From the NCBI GenBank assembly GCA_030844565.1, contig JAUUNK010000024.1, forward strand, positions 1 to 39,928: a DNA stretch of 39,928 nt, given 5' to 3'. Made by a program: the position numbers and the translations under genes. The DNA is from Bacteroides ovatus. Lineage in GTDB: Bacteria; Bacteroidota; Bacteroidia; Bacteroidales; Bacteroidaceae. Below, piece by piece: positions 16,854 through 24,937 of this stretch (position 1 is its first letter; each line of letters starts with the position of its first letter). The notes beneath the pieces were generated by a model. It made no database searches. It worked only from the letters and a program-made list of their open reading frames with translations, and was not told the DNA's origin.

Positions 16854-17666
16854 TTACTTCAAATTACGCAAAAAGGTTTCCATATCCGTGTCTTCAATCT
16901 CTAAACGTTTGCGAGCACGTGATTTCATAGTCCGATAAGCCCCACTATCCAGACCTAAAATAGTTAATATCTCATCTGTATTTTTTCGAAGCCGAACAAG
17001 TACACAAAAAACAATATCCCGATCTAGGTAGTTGAGATTCCTTTCCTCCAGCCAAGCAGAAAAGACTGGATCTATTCTTCGACATTCTTTTGCCAATATA
17101 GCATAACCATCTTTAGACAATTGAGCAATGGACTGATTCTCCAATAATTTGCGCATTAAAATCGTACCTTTTTCCTCGGGTGGCGTAGAAGAGAGCAATT
17201 TATGGAATTGTTTAGCTCTAAGGGCAGATTCTTGCCGTTCTTTTTTTAGCTTTCTATAAAGAGACAGAGAAAAGTGAATTAGACCTGCTACCGCCAATCC
17301 ACCGATAACTAGTATAAGAAAAGTATAATTAGAGAAGTAAGGCTGCCATTCCTCGTGAATTTCTTTTGGTAACAACGTATAAAATTGGTCGGCTACAAAC
17401 AAGCAAAAGGCTGCAAGATATGACAAATCAATTAGTTGAGAGGGCAAGCCTTGTGCCTTCTTTTCCCGGAATGTCCATAGCAAAGCCCCTGCAAAAAGAG
17501 CTATCCATATCAAAAGATAAATAGAAAGAATAAGCACATTATTTAATAGTAACGGAAACAATATCTGGAATAAATATGCCGCCACCAACACAAGACAGCA
17601 GAGCAAACCGCCTGCCAATCTGTGCTTGAGAGAATTGCCTAATTGTATGAATATCTTTTTCTTCAT
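16854..17666 (-). CDS. Membrane-anchored regulator with LuxR-like HTH
   Basis: A 270-residue protein. The N-terminal half has four likely membrane segments (about 16-36, 42-64, 79-97 and 113-135), followed by a charged linker (RKLKKERQESALRAKQFHKL) and a C-terminal region in which TDEILTILGLDSGAYRTMKS, then RARKRL, resembles a LuxR/GerE-type helix-turn-helix (recognition helix and basic end). Such Bacteroides proteins tether a DNA-binding domain to the inner membrane, but their targets are little known. It has its own promoter (17689-17696) and is convergent with the lipoprotein pair. It is the only regulator-like gene in the window, so it is a candidate for the repeated promoter modules, though this is only by position. 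Confidence 0.75.
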   Translation of the reverse strand: MKKKIFIQLGNSLKHRLAGGLLCCLVLVAAYLFQILFPLLLNNVLILSIYLLIWIALFAGALLWTFREKKAQGLPSQLIDLSYLAAFCLFVADQFYTLLPKEIHEEWQPYFSNYTFLILVIGGLAVAGLIHFSLSLYRKLKKERQESALRAKQFHKLLSSTPPEEKGTILMRKLLENQSIAQLSKDGYAILAKECRRIDPVFSAWLEERNLNYLDRDIVFCVLVRLRKNTDEILTILGLDSGAYRTMKSRARKRLEIEDTDMETFLRNLK

Positions 17667-17688
17667 CGTGTTCTCATCTTATCCATTG

Positions 17689-17696
17689 CAAAGATA
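17689..17696 (-). promoter_or_regulatory. Promoter -7 box for the membrane-anchored regulator
   Basis: Minus-strand TATCTTTG (CAAAGATA at 17689-17696) is a perfect TAnnTTTG -7 box, 22 bp before the start codon. The matching -33 element is not clear. Confidence 0.55.
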
Positions 17697-17761
17697 TAAT
17701 CTTTCTGCATACAAATACACCAGCAAATCCATTTTATTAGCCTGTGCATCTATCTTTTAGC

Positions 17762-17819
17762 TAAAGAAAAAGGACGCATCAGAAGCTTGATTTATACTTT
17801 CTCACTTCTGACACGTCCT
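17762..17819 (-). terminator. Rho-independent terminator of the mannan-type operon
   Basis: Arms 17771-17785 and 17805-17819 pair over 15 bp in the minus-strand RNA, with two G-U pairs, then a U-rich run (TTTTTCTTT). On the plus strand the same two positions are A-C mismatches, so the hairpin is polarised toward the minus-strand operon. Confidence 0.85.
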
Positions 17820-17836
17820 CTTTTCTCCATTGTTAT

Positions 17837-17926
17837 TTATCTTATCAGATACATGAACAAGTACACGATAAATGAAATTATTGCAAAGAGACCGGACACG
17901 ATACTTACATATAAATAACCTTTCAT
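17837..17926 (-). CDS. Very small membrane peptide (29 residues)
   Basis: A 29-codon frame (MKGYLYVSIVSGLFAIISFI then VYLFMYLIR) that starts 21 bp after the GH127 stop and ends 18 bp before the terminator hairpin. AGAGAGGAATC precedes the ATG, a good ribosome binding site for this genome, better than most in the window. Nearly the whole peptide is hydrophobic, predicting a single membrane helix. It lies inside the operon transcript. It is too short to appear in standard gene calls. Not similar to anything I know; function unknown. Confidence 0.6.
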   Translation of the reverse strand: MKGYLYVSIVSGLFAIISFIVYLFMYLIR

Positions 17927-17947
17927 GATTCCTCTCTTTGTCTGCTA

Positions 17948-20017
17948 CTATTCCCTCGTATTGGGGAAAGCAGATATTCTCAACCGTGCTGCTCCCATGG
18001 GAATCAAAATAATCTCTTCTTTCGCTCCCTTCACTGCATCTTCTTCGGGCAACACACCACACAACCCTGATTCGTCTATCTGCCAGGCAGGAACCAAGCG
18101 ACCGGTAGCCTTTACTTCCAAAGGTACACTAGCCACCGTGAACGGGAAGTTATCGGCAGGCCAAGCCTTCCGCACTACTTTGAAGTTCTTCAACGGTTCT
18201 TTCTTGTCCAATACCAGAGAATAGTTCCACGGGCTGTCGGCATAGATTTCGGTAGTAGGCCATTTCTGAGGGTCGGCACCTTTCTGCCATTTAGAGTCGC
18301 CGATAGCAGTCTCACGGCTGTCTTTCTGAACATACTTCTCATTAATCTTAAGAGACAAAGTGAGAGGTCCATAGTCCACACTTACGCTATTTTTGTTTAC
18401 TTGCCATGTACGCATAGACAGAGACATGGGGAGTTGCAGTTCCACTTTGTCGCCGTCGGCCCATTCGCGGTTGATGCAAAGATATTTACCGGAGACAGGT
18501 GTCACGTTCACCTTCTTGCCGTTAACCAGTACTTTGGCATCCTCCGTCCACGAAGGGATACGCAAATAGAACGGGAAAGCAACCTTTTCACCGGTAGAAA
18601 CCGTGAAGGAGATGCCTTCTTCGAAAGGATAGTTGGTCTCTTCGCGGAGAACAATTTCTTTTCCGTCGGCTCCCACTTTCACCGTGGCGTTGCAAGCTGC
18701 ATAGATGGCGGCAGCTACTCCATTGTCGGGAGTGGCAAGCACAAGATGCTCTACAAAGTAAGGCCATCCCTGTGCATGGTTGTGCTGGCAGCAACGGCTA
18801 CTGAACGGATTCATGGAAAGGAACGGACCGCGGTTGTCGATGCCCGGATGATGGTTCTTGGAGTCGCTGACCGTATGGTTGGGACAAGTGATATAACGTA
18901 ATGCTTTGAAGTCCGGCATCACGGCAGCAGGGTAGGAATTAAATGCCACTTCTTCGCAATGTTCTGCCCAGAAGGGGTCTCCGGTCATGCAAAGCATGAT
19001 TTCGTCAGAAGCCATCTGTTCCACCAATCCGCAAGTTTCCACTCCCTGGCGAGGGTCGATATAGCCCATCCGGGCGTTCTCGTCCGCACCGAACATGCCG
19101 CCCGGCACTTGACCGAATGTGCGGCGAATCAAATGGTGCACATTGTAAGAAGCCTTCAACATGGCGGAGTCTCCGTTCAACATATAATAGGTGGCAGGTT
19201 CGCGGAAACATTGGGCGATGTTGACATTGTGCCAGTTGGGAAGAGAAGTCGACTTGGTCCAGTCGGCAGTGTTGCGATGAATCTTTTCCGCGAGTTCGAG
19301 CAGAAAGTCATCTCCCGTACGGTTATAGAGCCAATAGATGCTGATAAGATTATCACCTCCACGGCTGTTTTCCCAGTAATCTTCGAGAAGCCGGTCGTCG
19401 GGCAAAGTCATCTGCCACTTAAAATAATCGGTCATCAGGTCGATTACACGCTGATCGTTAGAGTATTCATAGTAGGATTGCAGACACCAGAGCATAATCA
19501 TCTGCGCCCATAATTCGCGTTTGCCGTTACGCTCGTTCACCGGACCGAAGTATCCATCCGGTTGACGGCTGGCAAATACTCCTTCAATCCAGGTCTTGGT
19601 CTCGTCAATCATTTTCGGATCGTTCAGGATATAAGCCAGATTGCCGTAGCCTTTGAGCCAGTAGGGAACTTCTTCCCAGCCGTGATCGCCTCCAGTGGTG
19701 AGCCAGGCGTTATTGTTCTTCTCAAGCCAAGCGCTGATTTCTCCCAGATGCCCGGTAAGTCCTTCCCGTTGCAGTTCCAGGTATTTCTTCACCCAGCCTT
19801 CGGGACGCACACTTCCCACAGGAAGCTTGATAAAGCTAAGTGGACGAAGCGGTGCACGATAGCCCACATAGCTTGCATTCGTAGCCTGTACATCGGGACG
19901 GTCTACTACTTTCACCGACATATTGTTGCCACCGTCTGCAGGCGCGCATGCTAACACAAGCATTGAAGCCGCTATACATGCCGCCAGCTTTCCAGTCTTT
20001 ATTTTTATACTTTTCAT
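17948..20017 (-). CDS. GH127-family glycoside hydrolase (likely beta-L-arabinofuranosidase)
   Basis: A 689-residue lipoprotein (LVLAC, Cys24) with an (alpha/alpha)6-type fold. GH127 enzymes use a zinc-bound Cys as nucleophile; here E327-x-C329 (GVETCGLVEQ) and C409-C410 (SSRCCQHNHAQGWP) match the Glu, Cys, Cys, Cys zinc site, and E313 (ADENARMG) is well placed for the acid/base. Spacing between C329 and C409 (80 residues) is close to that of the reference enzyme HypBA1 (77). The known activity is removal of beta-L-arabinofuranose, though related families (GH142, GH146) vary. It is the last enzyme of the long operon, 2 bp after the epimerase. A furanoside cleavage role is fairly likely, the exact sugar less so. 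Confidence 0.85.
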   Translation of the reverse strand: MKSIKIKTGKLAACIAASMLVLACAPADGGNNMSVKVVDRPDVQATNASYVGYRAPLRPLSFIKLPVGSVRPEGWVKKYLELQREGLTGHLGEISAWLEKNNNAWLTTGGDHGWEEVPYWLKGYGNLAYILNDPKMIDETKTWIEGVFASRQPDGYFGPVNERNGKRELWAQMIMLWCLQSYYEYSNDQRVIDLMTDYFKWQMTLPDDRLLEDYWENSRGGDNLISIYWLYNRTGDDFLLELAEKIHRNTADWTKSTSLPNWHNVNIAQCFREPATYYMLNGDSAMLKASYNVHHLIRRTFGQVPGGMFGADENARMGYIDPRQGVETCGLVEQMASDEIMLCMTGDPFWAEHCEEVAFNSYPAAVMPDFKALRYITCPNHTVSDSKNHHPGIDNRGPFLSMNPFSSRCCQHNHAQGWPYFVEHLVLATPDNGVAAAIYAACNATVKVGADGKEIVLREETNYPFEEGISFTVSTGEKVAFPFYLRIPSWTEDAKVLVNGKKVNVTPVSGKYLCINREWADGDKVELQLPMSLSMRTWQVNKNSVSVDYGPLTLSLKINEKYVQKDSRETAIGDSKWQKGADPQKWPTTEIYADSPWNYSLVLDKKEPLKNFKVVRKAWPADNFPFTVASVPLEVKATGRLVPAWQIDESGLCGVLPEEDAVKGAKEEIILIPMGAARLRISAFPNTRE

Positions 20018-20019
20018 TC

Positions 20020-21159
20020 TCAGCTCTCCGCTTCCTTATTGACAGAAAATTTAAAGATGCAGTGACTTGCATACTTCTCTCCCGGGCGCAATACTGCCGA
20101 AGGCCATTCCGGCTTATTGGGAGTATCGGGGTATTTTTGTGTCTCGAGGCAGACAGAAGCCCGCTTGTTATAAGTAATCCCCTTCTTACCGGTCAGCGCA
20201 CCGTCGAGGAAGTTACCTGCATATACTTGGATACCCGGTTCGTCTGTGTACACATCCAGTACGATACCCGTTTTAGGAGATTCCAGAGACGCACATTTGC
20301 GGGTGATGTCGCCTTTGGTGTTCAGCACCCAGTTGTGGTCGTAGCCGTTTCCGTTCTTCAACTGGTCGAAGTCTTCATCAATGCGGGCACCTACCGGAGT
20401 GGGTGTGCGGAAGTCCATTGGAGTGCCTTCCACCGGAACAATCTCTCCCGTCGTCATAAAGGTGCTGTCTACCGGAGTATAGTAATCAGCATCCACTGTC
20501 AATAAATGTGCAGCATTGCGGGCAGCATCTCCGTCGAGATTAAAATAAGAGTGGTTGGTCATGTTCACGATGGTCGGTTTATCGGTCTCGGCTCCATATT
20601 GAATATCAATTGCATTATCGTCCGTGAGCTTCATGGTCACAGTGCAAGTGATGTTGCCGGGGAAACCTTCTTCACCGTCTTCGGCGCGATAAGTGAGTTG
20701 CAACTCCTGGGGACCTACCTGCCGGGCGTCATACACTCTATACTGGAATCCCTGCGGACCGCCGTGGAGGCAATGTCCATAGTTGTTGCGGGGAAGTTGG
20801 TATTCCACTCCGTCGAGCGTGAACTTACCTTGATTGATACGGTTGGCATAGCGCCCTATGCTTGCACCGAAATCGGAAGGTTTGCTAATGTAATCCTGGA
20901 TAGAGTCAAACCCCAACACTACATCCCGCATCTGACCGTCTTTGTCGGGAACCATCACAGAAACAATGCGTCCTCCGAAGTTGGTGATGCAGACTTCCAT
21001 GTTGTTCTTATTGCGCAACACATACAAATCGATTGCCTTCCCGTTCACTTCAGTTTGGAAATTACTTTTGAGCAGACCGGAGTCAGTAGCCTTCTCCTGC
21101 TGAGGAGCACAGGCAGTCATTAAAAGGGCGGCAAGCGCCCCTGCAAATAATTGTTTCAT
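20020..21159 (-). CDS. galM: Aldose 1-epimerase (mutarotase), lipoprotein
   Basis: A 379-residue galactose mutarotase-like protein. Conserved parts are NFGGRIVSVMVPDKDG, GRYANRINQGKFTLDG, the His-containing NNYGHCLHGGPQGF and NHSYFNLDG, and the C-terminal LETQKYPDTPNKPEWPSAVL with PGEKY, which hold the catalytic His and Glu of the family. The signal ends MTACAPQ, a lipobox with Cys17, so the enzyme works outside the cytoplasm, where it would equilibrate anomers of sugars released by the neighbouring hydrolases. It is embedded in the operon with 8 bp to the GH125 gene and 2 bp to GH127. Since known enzymes act on galactose or glucose, its presence hints at a galactose-containing glycan, weakly. 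Confidence 0.9.
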   Translation of the reverse strand: MKQLFAGALAALLMTACAPQQEKATDSGLLKSNFQTEVNGKAIDLYVLRNKNNMEVCITNFGGRIVSVMVPDKDGQMRDVVLGFDSIQDYISKPSDFGASIGRYANRINQGKFTLDGVEYQLPRNNYGHCLHGGPQGFQYRVYDARQVGPQELQLTYRAEDGEEGFPGNITCTVTMKLTDDNAIDIQYGAETDKPTIVNMTNHSYFNLDGDAARNAAHLLTVDADYYTPVDSTFMTTGEIVPVEGTPMDFRTPTPVGARIDEDFDQLKNGNGYDHNWVLNTKGDITRKCASLESPKTGIVLDVYTDEPGIQVYAGNFLDGALTGKKGITYNKRASVCLETQKYPDTPNKPEWPSAVLRPGEKYASHCIFKFSVNKEAES

Positions 21160-21167
21160 GGCATACT

Positions 21168-22631
21168 TTAGTTTATACTATTCAATAAATCTACTTTACC
21201 TTCATTTACCAGTTTCAGGATTAATTCGCCAAACAAGGTGTTTTGCCATGCAAACCACGCACGGGTAAACTTCTCCGGATTATCTTTGTGGAAAGATTCG
21301 TGCATAAATCCTGTTCCGGCATCGGTATCCATCAGCATTTTGATACAGGCCTTGATTTCCTGATCGTCCGTGCTGGTGAAAGCCTTCATCATGATACTCA
21401 TCGGCCATACCATGTCATATCCGATGTGAGGACCACCGATACCTTCGCCAGCTTTTCCTTTAAAGAAGTAAGGATTGTCTTCGCTCCACACGAAACGGCG
21501 GGTATTCTGGTAAATGCGGTCTTTTACATCCACATCGCCCAGGTAAGGCATAGCGAGTAAGCTGGGGACATTGGCGTCGTCCATCAGGAAATGATTGCCG
21601 AAACCGTCTACTTCAAAAGCATAAATCTTTCCGTATTTAGGATGCTTGTAAACAGCATATTTCTTTAGAGCTGTTTCCACTTCTTTAGCCAGATCGGTAC
21701 ATTCTTGTGCCAGCGCCGTTTCTTTATTTACCTCTTGCAGAATCTCCGCAGCCTTGCGCAAAGAAGATACGGCAAAGAAGTTGGAAGGAACCAGGAACTG
21801 AAGCGTAGTGGCGTCGTCCGACGGACGGAAACAAGAAGCAATCAGTCCGACAGGATTTACGGGAGCACCCAGCCCGTCGTTATTCAATGTGTCGAGTGCA
21901 CGTTCCGTTTTGCGTTGGAATTTATAAGGACCTACTCCGTCTTTGCGTTGCTGCTCTTTAAAAGTCTTCAGGATGTTAGTAATCGCCTGAATCCATTCTG
22001 CATTGAACACGCTTGCGTCACCGGTCGTCTTCCAATAATGGTAAGCCAGGCGCAGGGGATAGCAAAGGGAGTCGATTTCCCATTTGCGTTCGTGAAGCTC
22101 GGGTTTCATATCCGTCATGTCGCTCATCCAGTCACCGTCGGGCACAGCACCATCGTTGAAAGCATTGGCATACGGGTCTATGTTAATACATTTGAACTGG
22201 CGGTTGATAACTCCTGCCAGCATTTCTTTCAGTTTAGGGTCGGAATTTGCCAACTGCACATACGGCCACACTTGTGCTCCGGAGTCACGGAGCCACATAG
22301 CATGAATATCTCCGGTATAAACAAACGTATCCGGCTTACCGTCTTTTCCTGTACGGAAATGAACCGTAGTATCCAATGTGTTAGGGAAACAGTTGGCAAA
22401 CATCCATGCCAGCTTAGCATTTTTCAATAATTTCTGCACACGGAGAATTTCATTCTCCACTGCCTCCGAGCGGAACAGGCGTTGCGCCACCGGCGGACGA
22501 TTGTCTTTCCGGATAGCATCTGTTACGCACACTTGTTGTTCCGCCATACGGAGGGCAGCCTGCGCCGGGCTGCCACATAAGAACATGCCCGCCAGCATGC
22601 CCGCACTAATATAAATTACTCGTTTCTTCAT
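21168..22631 (-). CDS. GH125 exo-alpha-1,6-mannosidase
   Basis: A 487-residue secreted enzyme (signal cut near AQAA) of family GH125, metal-independent exo-alpha-1,6-mannosidases with an (alpha/alpha)6 barrel. Clear family motifs: GDIHAMWLRDSGAQVWPY, the acid Asp187 in ERKWEIDSLCYP, and a base Glu in GFMHESFHKDNP near residue 440. It would trim 1,6-linked mannose from the non-reducing end of mannan oligosaccharides, as in known Bacteroides mannan loci. It lies 3 bp below the GH92 gene. The spacing of the motifs and the length are typical, so the call is firm. Linkage specificity is assumed from the family. Confidence 0.92.
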   Translation of the reverse strand: MKKRVIYISAGMLAGMFLCGSPAQAALRMAEQQVCVTDAIRKDNRPPVAQRLFRSEAVENEILRVQKLLKNAKLAWMFANCFPNTLDTTVHFRTGKDGKPDTFVYTGDIHAMWLRDSGAQVWPYVQLANSDPKLKEMLAGVINRQFKCINIDPYANAFNDGAVPDGDWMSDMTDMKPELHERKWEIDSLCYPLRLAYHYWKTTGDASVFNAEWIQAITNILKTFKEQQRKDGVGPYKFQRKTERALDTLNNDGLGAPVNPVGLIASCFRPSDDATTLQFLVPSNFFAVSSLRKAAEILQEVNKETALAQECTDLAKEVETALKKYAVYKHPKYGKIYAFEVDGFGNHFLMDDANVPSLLAMPYLGDVDVKDRIYQNTRRFVWSEDNPYFFKGKAGEGIGGPHIGYDMVWPMSIMMKAFTSTDDQEIKACIKMLMDTDAGTGFMHESFHKDNPEKFTRAWFAWQNTLFGELILKLVNEGKVDLLNSIN

Positions 22632-22634
22632 GGT

Positions 22635-24923
22635 TTATTTCTTTTTTAGTTCGTTAGAGAAAGAATATGGGAAATCTGATTCTTTCGTACCCCGTTGACG
22701 ATTAGGACGGTTATCCATCTTGAAAGAGATAGAAGCGCCGTTCATCAGGTCCTTGTGAGTCAGATAGTTCTTTGTATAAGTCTTGCCGTTCAGGGTCATG
22801 GCAGAGATATAGCGTTTGTCGTCTCCATTCTCCGGAGCGGAAATTGTCACTGTCTTACCGTTCTCCAGATGCAGTTTCATCTTTTTGAAGTAAGGTGTTC
22901 CCAAAGCATATTGGTCGGTTCCGGGACATACGGGATAGAATCCCATAGCTGAGAATACGTACCAGGCGGAAGTCTGTCCGTTGTCTTCGTCACCGCAATA
23001 ACCGTCGGGAGCGGACGTATAAAGTTTATCCATTACTTCGCGTATCCAGTGCTGGGCTTTCCAGGGTTCGCCAGAGTAATTATAAAGATACAGCATGTGT
23101 TGGATGGGCTGGTTGCCGTGGGCATAGTTGCCCATATTCATAATCTGCATTTCACGAATTTCGTGGATAACCCCGCCATAATAACTATCATCGAAGATAG
23201 GAGGCAAGATAAATACGGAGTCCATCATCTGGTTGAAAGATTTTTTCCCGCCCATCAAATCAATTAATCCCTGAGGGTCGTGGAATACAGACCAGGTGTA
23301 GTGCCAGCTATTTCCTTCGGTGAAGGCATCTCCCCACTTCAAGGGGTTAAAAGGTGACTGGAAGTTACCGTCTTCATTTTTACCGCGCATCAGTTTATGT
23401 TCTTTGTCGTACAGGTTCTTGTAGTTCATGGCACGCTTGGCGTAGATGGCAATTTCTTTCTCCGGCTTATTCAGTGCTTTTCCCAGTTGGTAGATACTCC
23501 AGTCGTCGAAGGCATACTCCAAGGTGCGGGCTGCACTTTCATTGATACCTACGTTGTAGGGAACATATCCCAGCTTGTTATAGTATTCGTGTCCCAAACG
23601 TCCGGTAGAAGAGACTTGGGGATGTACATGGTTAGTACCGTGCACCACTGCTTCCCACAAAGTTTCTATGTCATATCCTCTCAAACCTTTCAGATAGGCA
23701 TCGGCAACCACGGAGGCGGAGTTATTACCCACCATACACCCTCTGTGACCGGGGCTTGCCCACTCGGGCAGGAATCCGCTTTCTTTATAGGTATTTGCCA
23801 ATCCTTCCTGCATCTTCACGTTCATAGACGGATACATCAGGTTGAGGAAGGGAAACAGGCAACGGAAGGTATCCCAAAAGCCCGTATCGGTAAACATATA
23901 GCCGGGAAGCACTTCACCGTTGTAAGGGCTATAGTGCACAGTGTTTCCCTTGGCATCTATCTCATAGAAGCTTCTGGGGAAAAGTACCGAACGATAGAGG
24001 CAAGAGTAGAAAGTACGTAAGTGGTCGATGTCTGTGTCTTCCACTTCGATGCGACCTAGAATATCATTCCACACTTTACGTCCTTTGGCTGCCACCTGGT
24101 CAATATTGTCCTTTCCAAGTTCTTTCAGGTTCAGTTCCGCCTGTTCGGGGCTGATAAAGGAAGAGGCTACACGCACATTCACCTGTTCGCCTTTACGGGT
24201 TTTGAAACCGATAAGTGCTCCGGCATGGTTGTCTTTCACTTCCAGCTTGCCTGTGTCTATCTTTCCGCCGGCTACGGCTGCGGTATAAGTGAACGGTTTG
24301 TCGAATACCAGTACAAAGTAGTTCTTAAAGTTGGCAGGCACGCCACCGCTATTCTTGGTGGTATAACCGATAATCTTATTTTCTGAAGGAATCACTTTCA
24401 CGTAGGAACCCCTGTCGAAAGCATCCACTGCTACGTATGACTGGTCACTTTCAGGGAAAGTAAAACGAAAAGCAGCCGCTCTCTCGGTGGGAGCAATTTC
24501 AGTAGTCACGTCATGGTCTGCCAGATACACCTTATAATAATAAGGAGTAGCCACTTCGGCTTTGTGAGAAAACCAACTGGCGCGTTCGTCCTGATTGAAC
24601 ACTGCCTTACCCGTTACGGGCATAATGGCGAATTGTCCATAGTCGTTAATCCATGGGCTGGGCTGATGGGTTTGTTTGAATCCTCTGATTTTGTCTGCAT
24701 CATAGGTATAAGCCCATCCGTCTCCCATCTTCCCGGTCTGCGGCACCCAGAAGTTCATTCCCCAGGGTCTGGCAATGGCAGGATAGGTGTTTCCTGTAGA
24801 TAAAGCGTGTTTCGACTGTGAGCCGACCAGTGGATTCACATAATCCACCGGTCCGGTCACTGTTTTTGCAGTCATACTCCACGCACTCAGTAAGCTTAAA
24901 GCAAGGAGTGCTATTTTCTTCAT
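22635..24923 (-). CDS. GH92 alpha-mannosidase with Gln at the usual acid position
   Basis: A 762-residue secreted protein (MKKIALLALSLLSAWSMTA signal) with the two-domain GH92 fold: beta-sandwich then (alpha/alpha)6 barrel, marked by DYVNPLVG, GNTYPAIARPWGMN, GFWDTFRCLFPF, and GDEDNGQTSAWYVFSAMGFYP with the calcium-site and base Asp residues. The segment that reads GNEPSHH in standard exo-mannosidases is GNQPIQH here: codon CAG (23109-23111) gives Gln605 in place of the general acid Glu. Established work on Cellulosimicrobium GH92 enzymes links this change to hydrolysis of mannose-1-phospho-6-mannose, where no acid is needed. So this may remove phosphomannose caps; alternatively it could be inactive or slow. 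It sits between DUF4965 and GH125. Confidence 0.9.
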   Translation of the reverse strand: MKKIALLALSLLSAWSMTAKTVTGPVDYVNPLVGSQSKHALSTGNTYPAIARPWGMNFWVPQTGKMGDGWAYTYDADKIRGFKQTHQPSPWINDYGQFAIMPVTGKAVFNQDERASWFSHKAEVATPYYYKVYLADHDVTTEIAPTERAAAFRFTFPESDQSYVAVDAFDRGSYVKVIPSENKIIGYTTKNSGGVPANFKNYFVLVFDKPFTYTAAVAGGKIDTGKLEVKDNHAGALIGFKTRKGEQVNVRVASSFISPEQAELNLKELGKDNIDQVAAKGRKVWNDILGRIEVEDTDIDHLRTFYSCLYRSVLFPRSFYEIDAKGNTVHYSPYNGEVLPGYMFTDTGFWDTFRCLFPFLNLMYPSMNVKMQEGLANTYKESGFLPEWASPGHRGCMVGNNSASVVADAYLKGLRGYDIETLWEAVVHGTNHVHPQVSSTGRLGHEYYNKLGYVPYNVGINESAARTLEYAFDDWSIYQLGKALNKPEKEIAIYAKRAMNYKNLYDKEHKLMRGKNEDGNFQSPFNPLKWGDAFTEGNSWHYTWSVFHDPQGLIDLMGGKKSFNQMMDSVFILPPIFDDSYYGGVIHEIREMQIMNMGNYAHGNQPIQHMLYLYNYSGEPWKAQHWIREVMDKLYTSAPDGYCGDEDNGQTSAWYVFSAMGFYPVCPGTDQYALGTPYFKKMKLHLENGKTVTISAPENGDDKRYISAMTLNGKTYTKNYLTHKDLMNGASISFKMDNRPNRQRGTKESDFPYSFSNELKKK

Positions 24924-24937
24924 GGCATGCTTGGTTT

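Noticed and set aside
18401..19513. Long antisense frames across GH127 (and similar ones across other GC-richer genes)
   Set aside because: They are by-products of codon use in the true genes: no start signals, no domains, and overlap with strong coding sequence.
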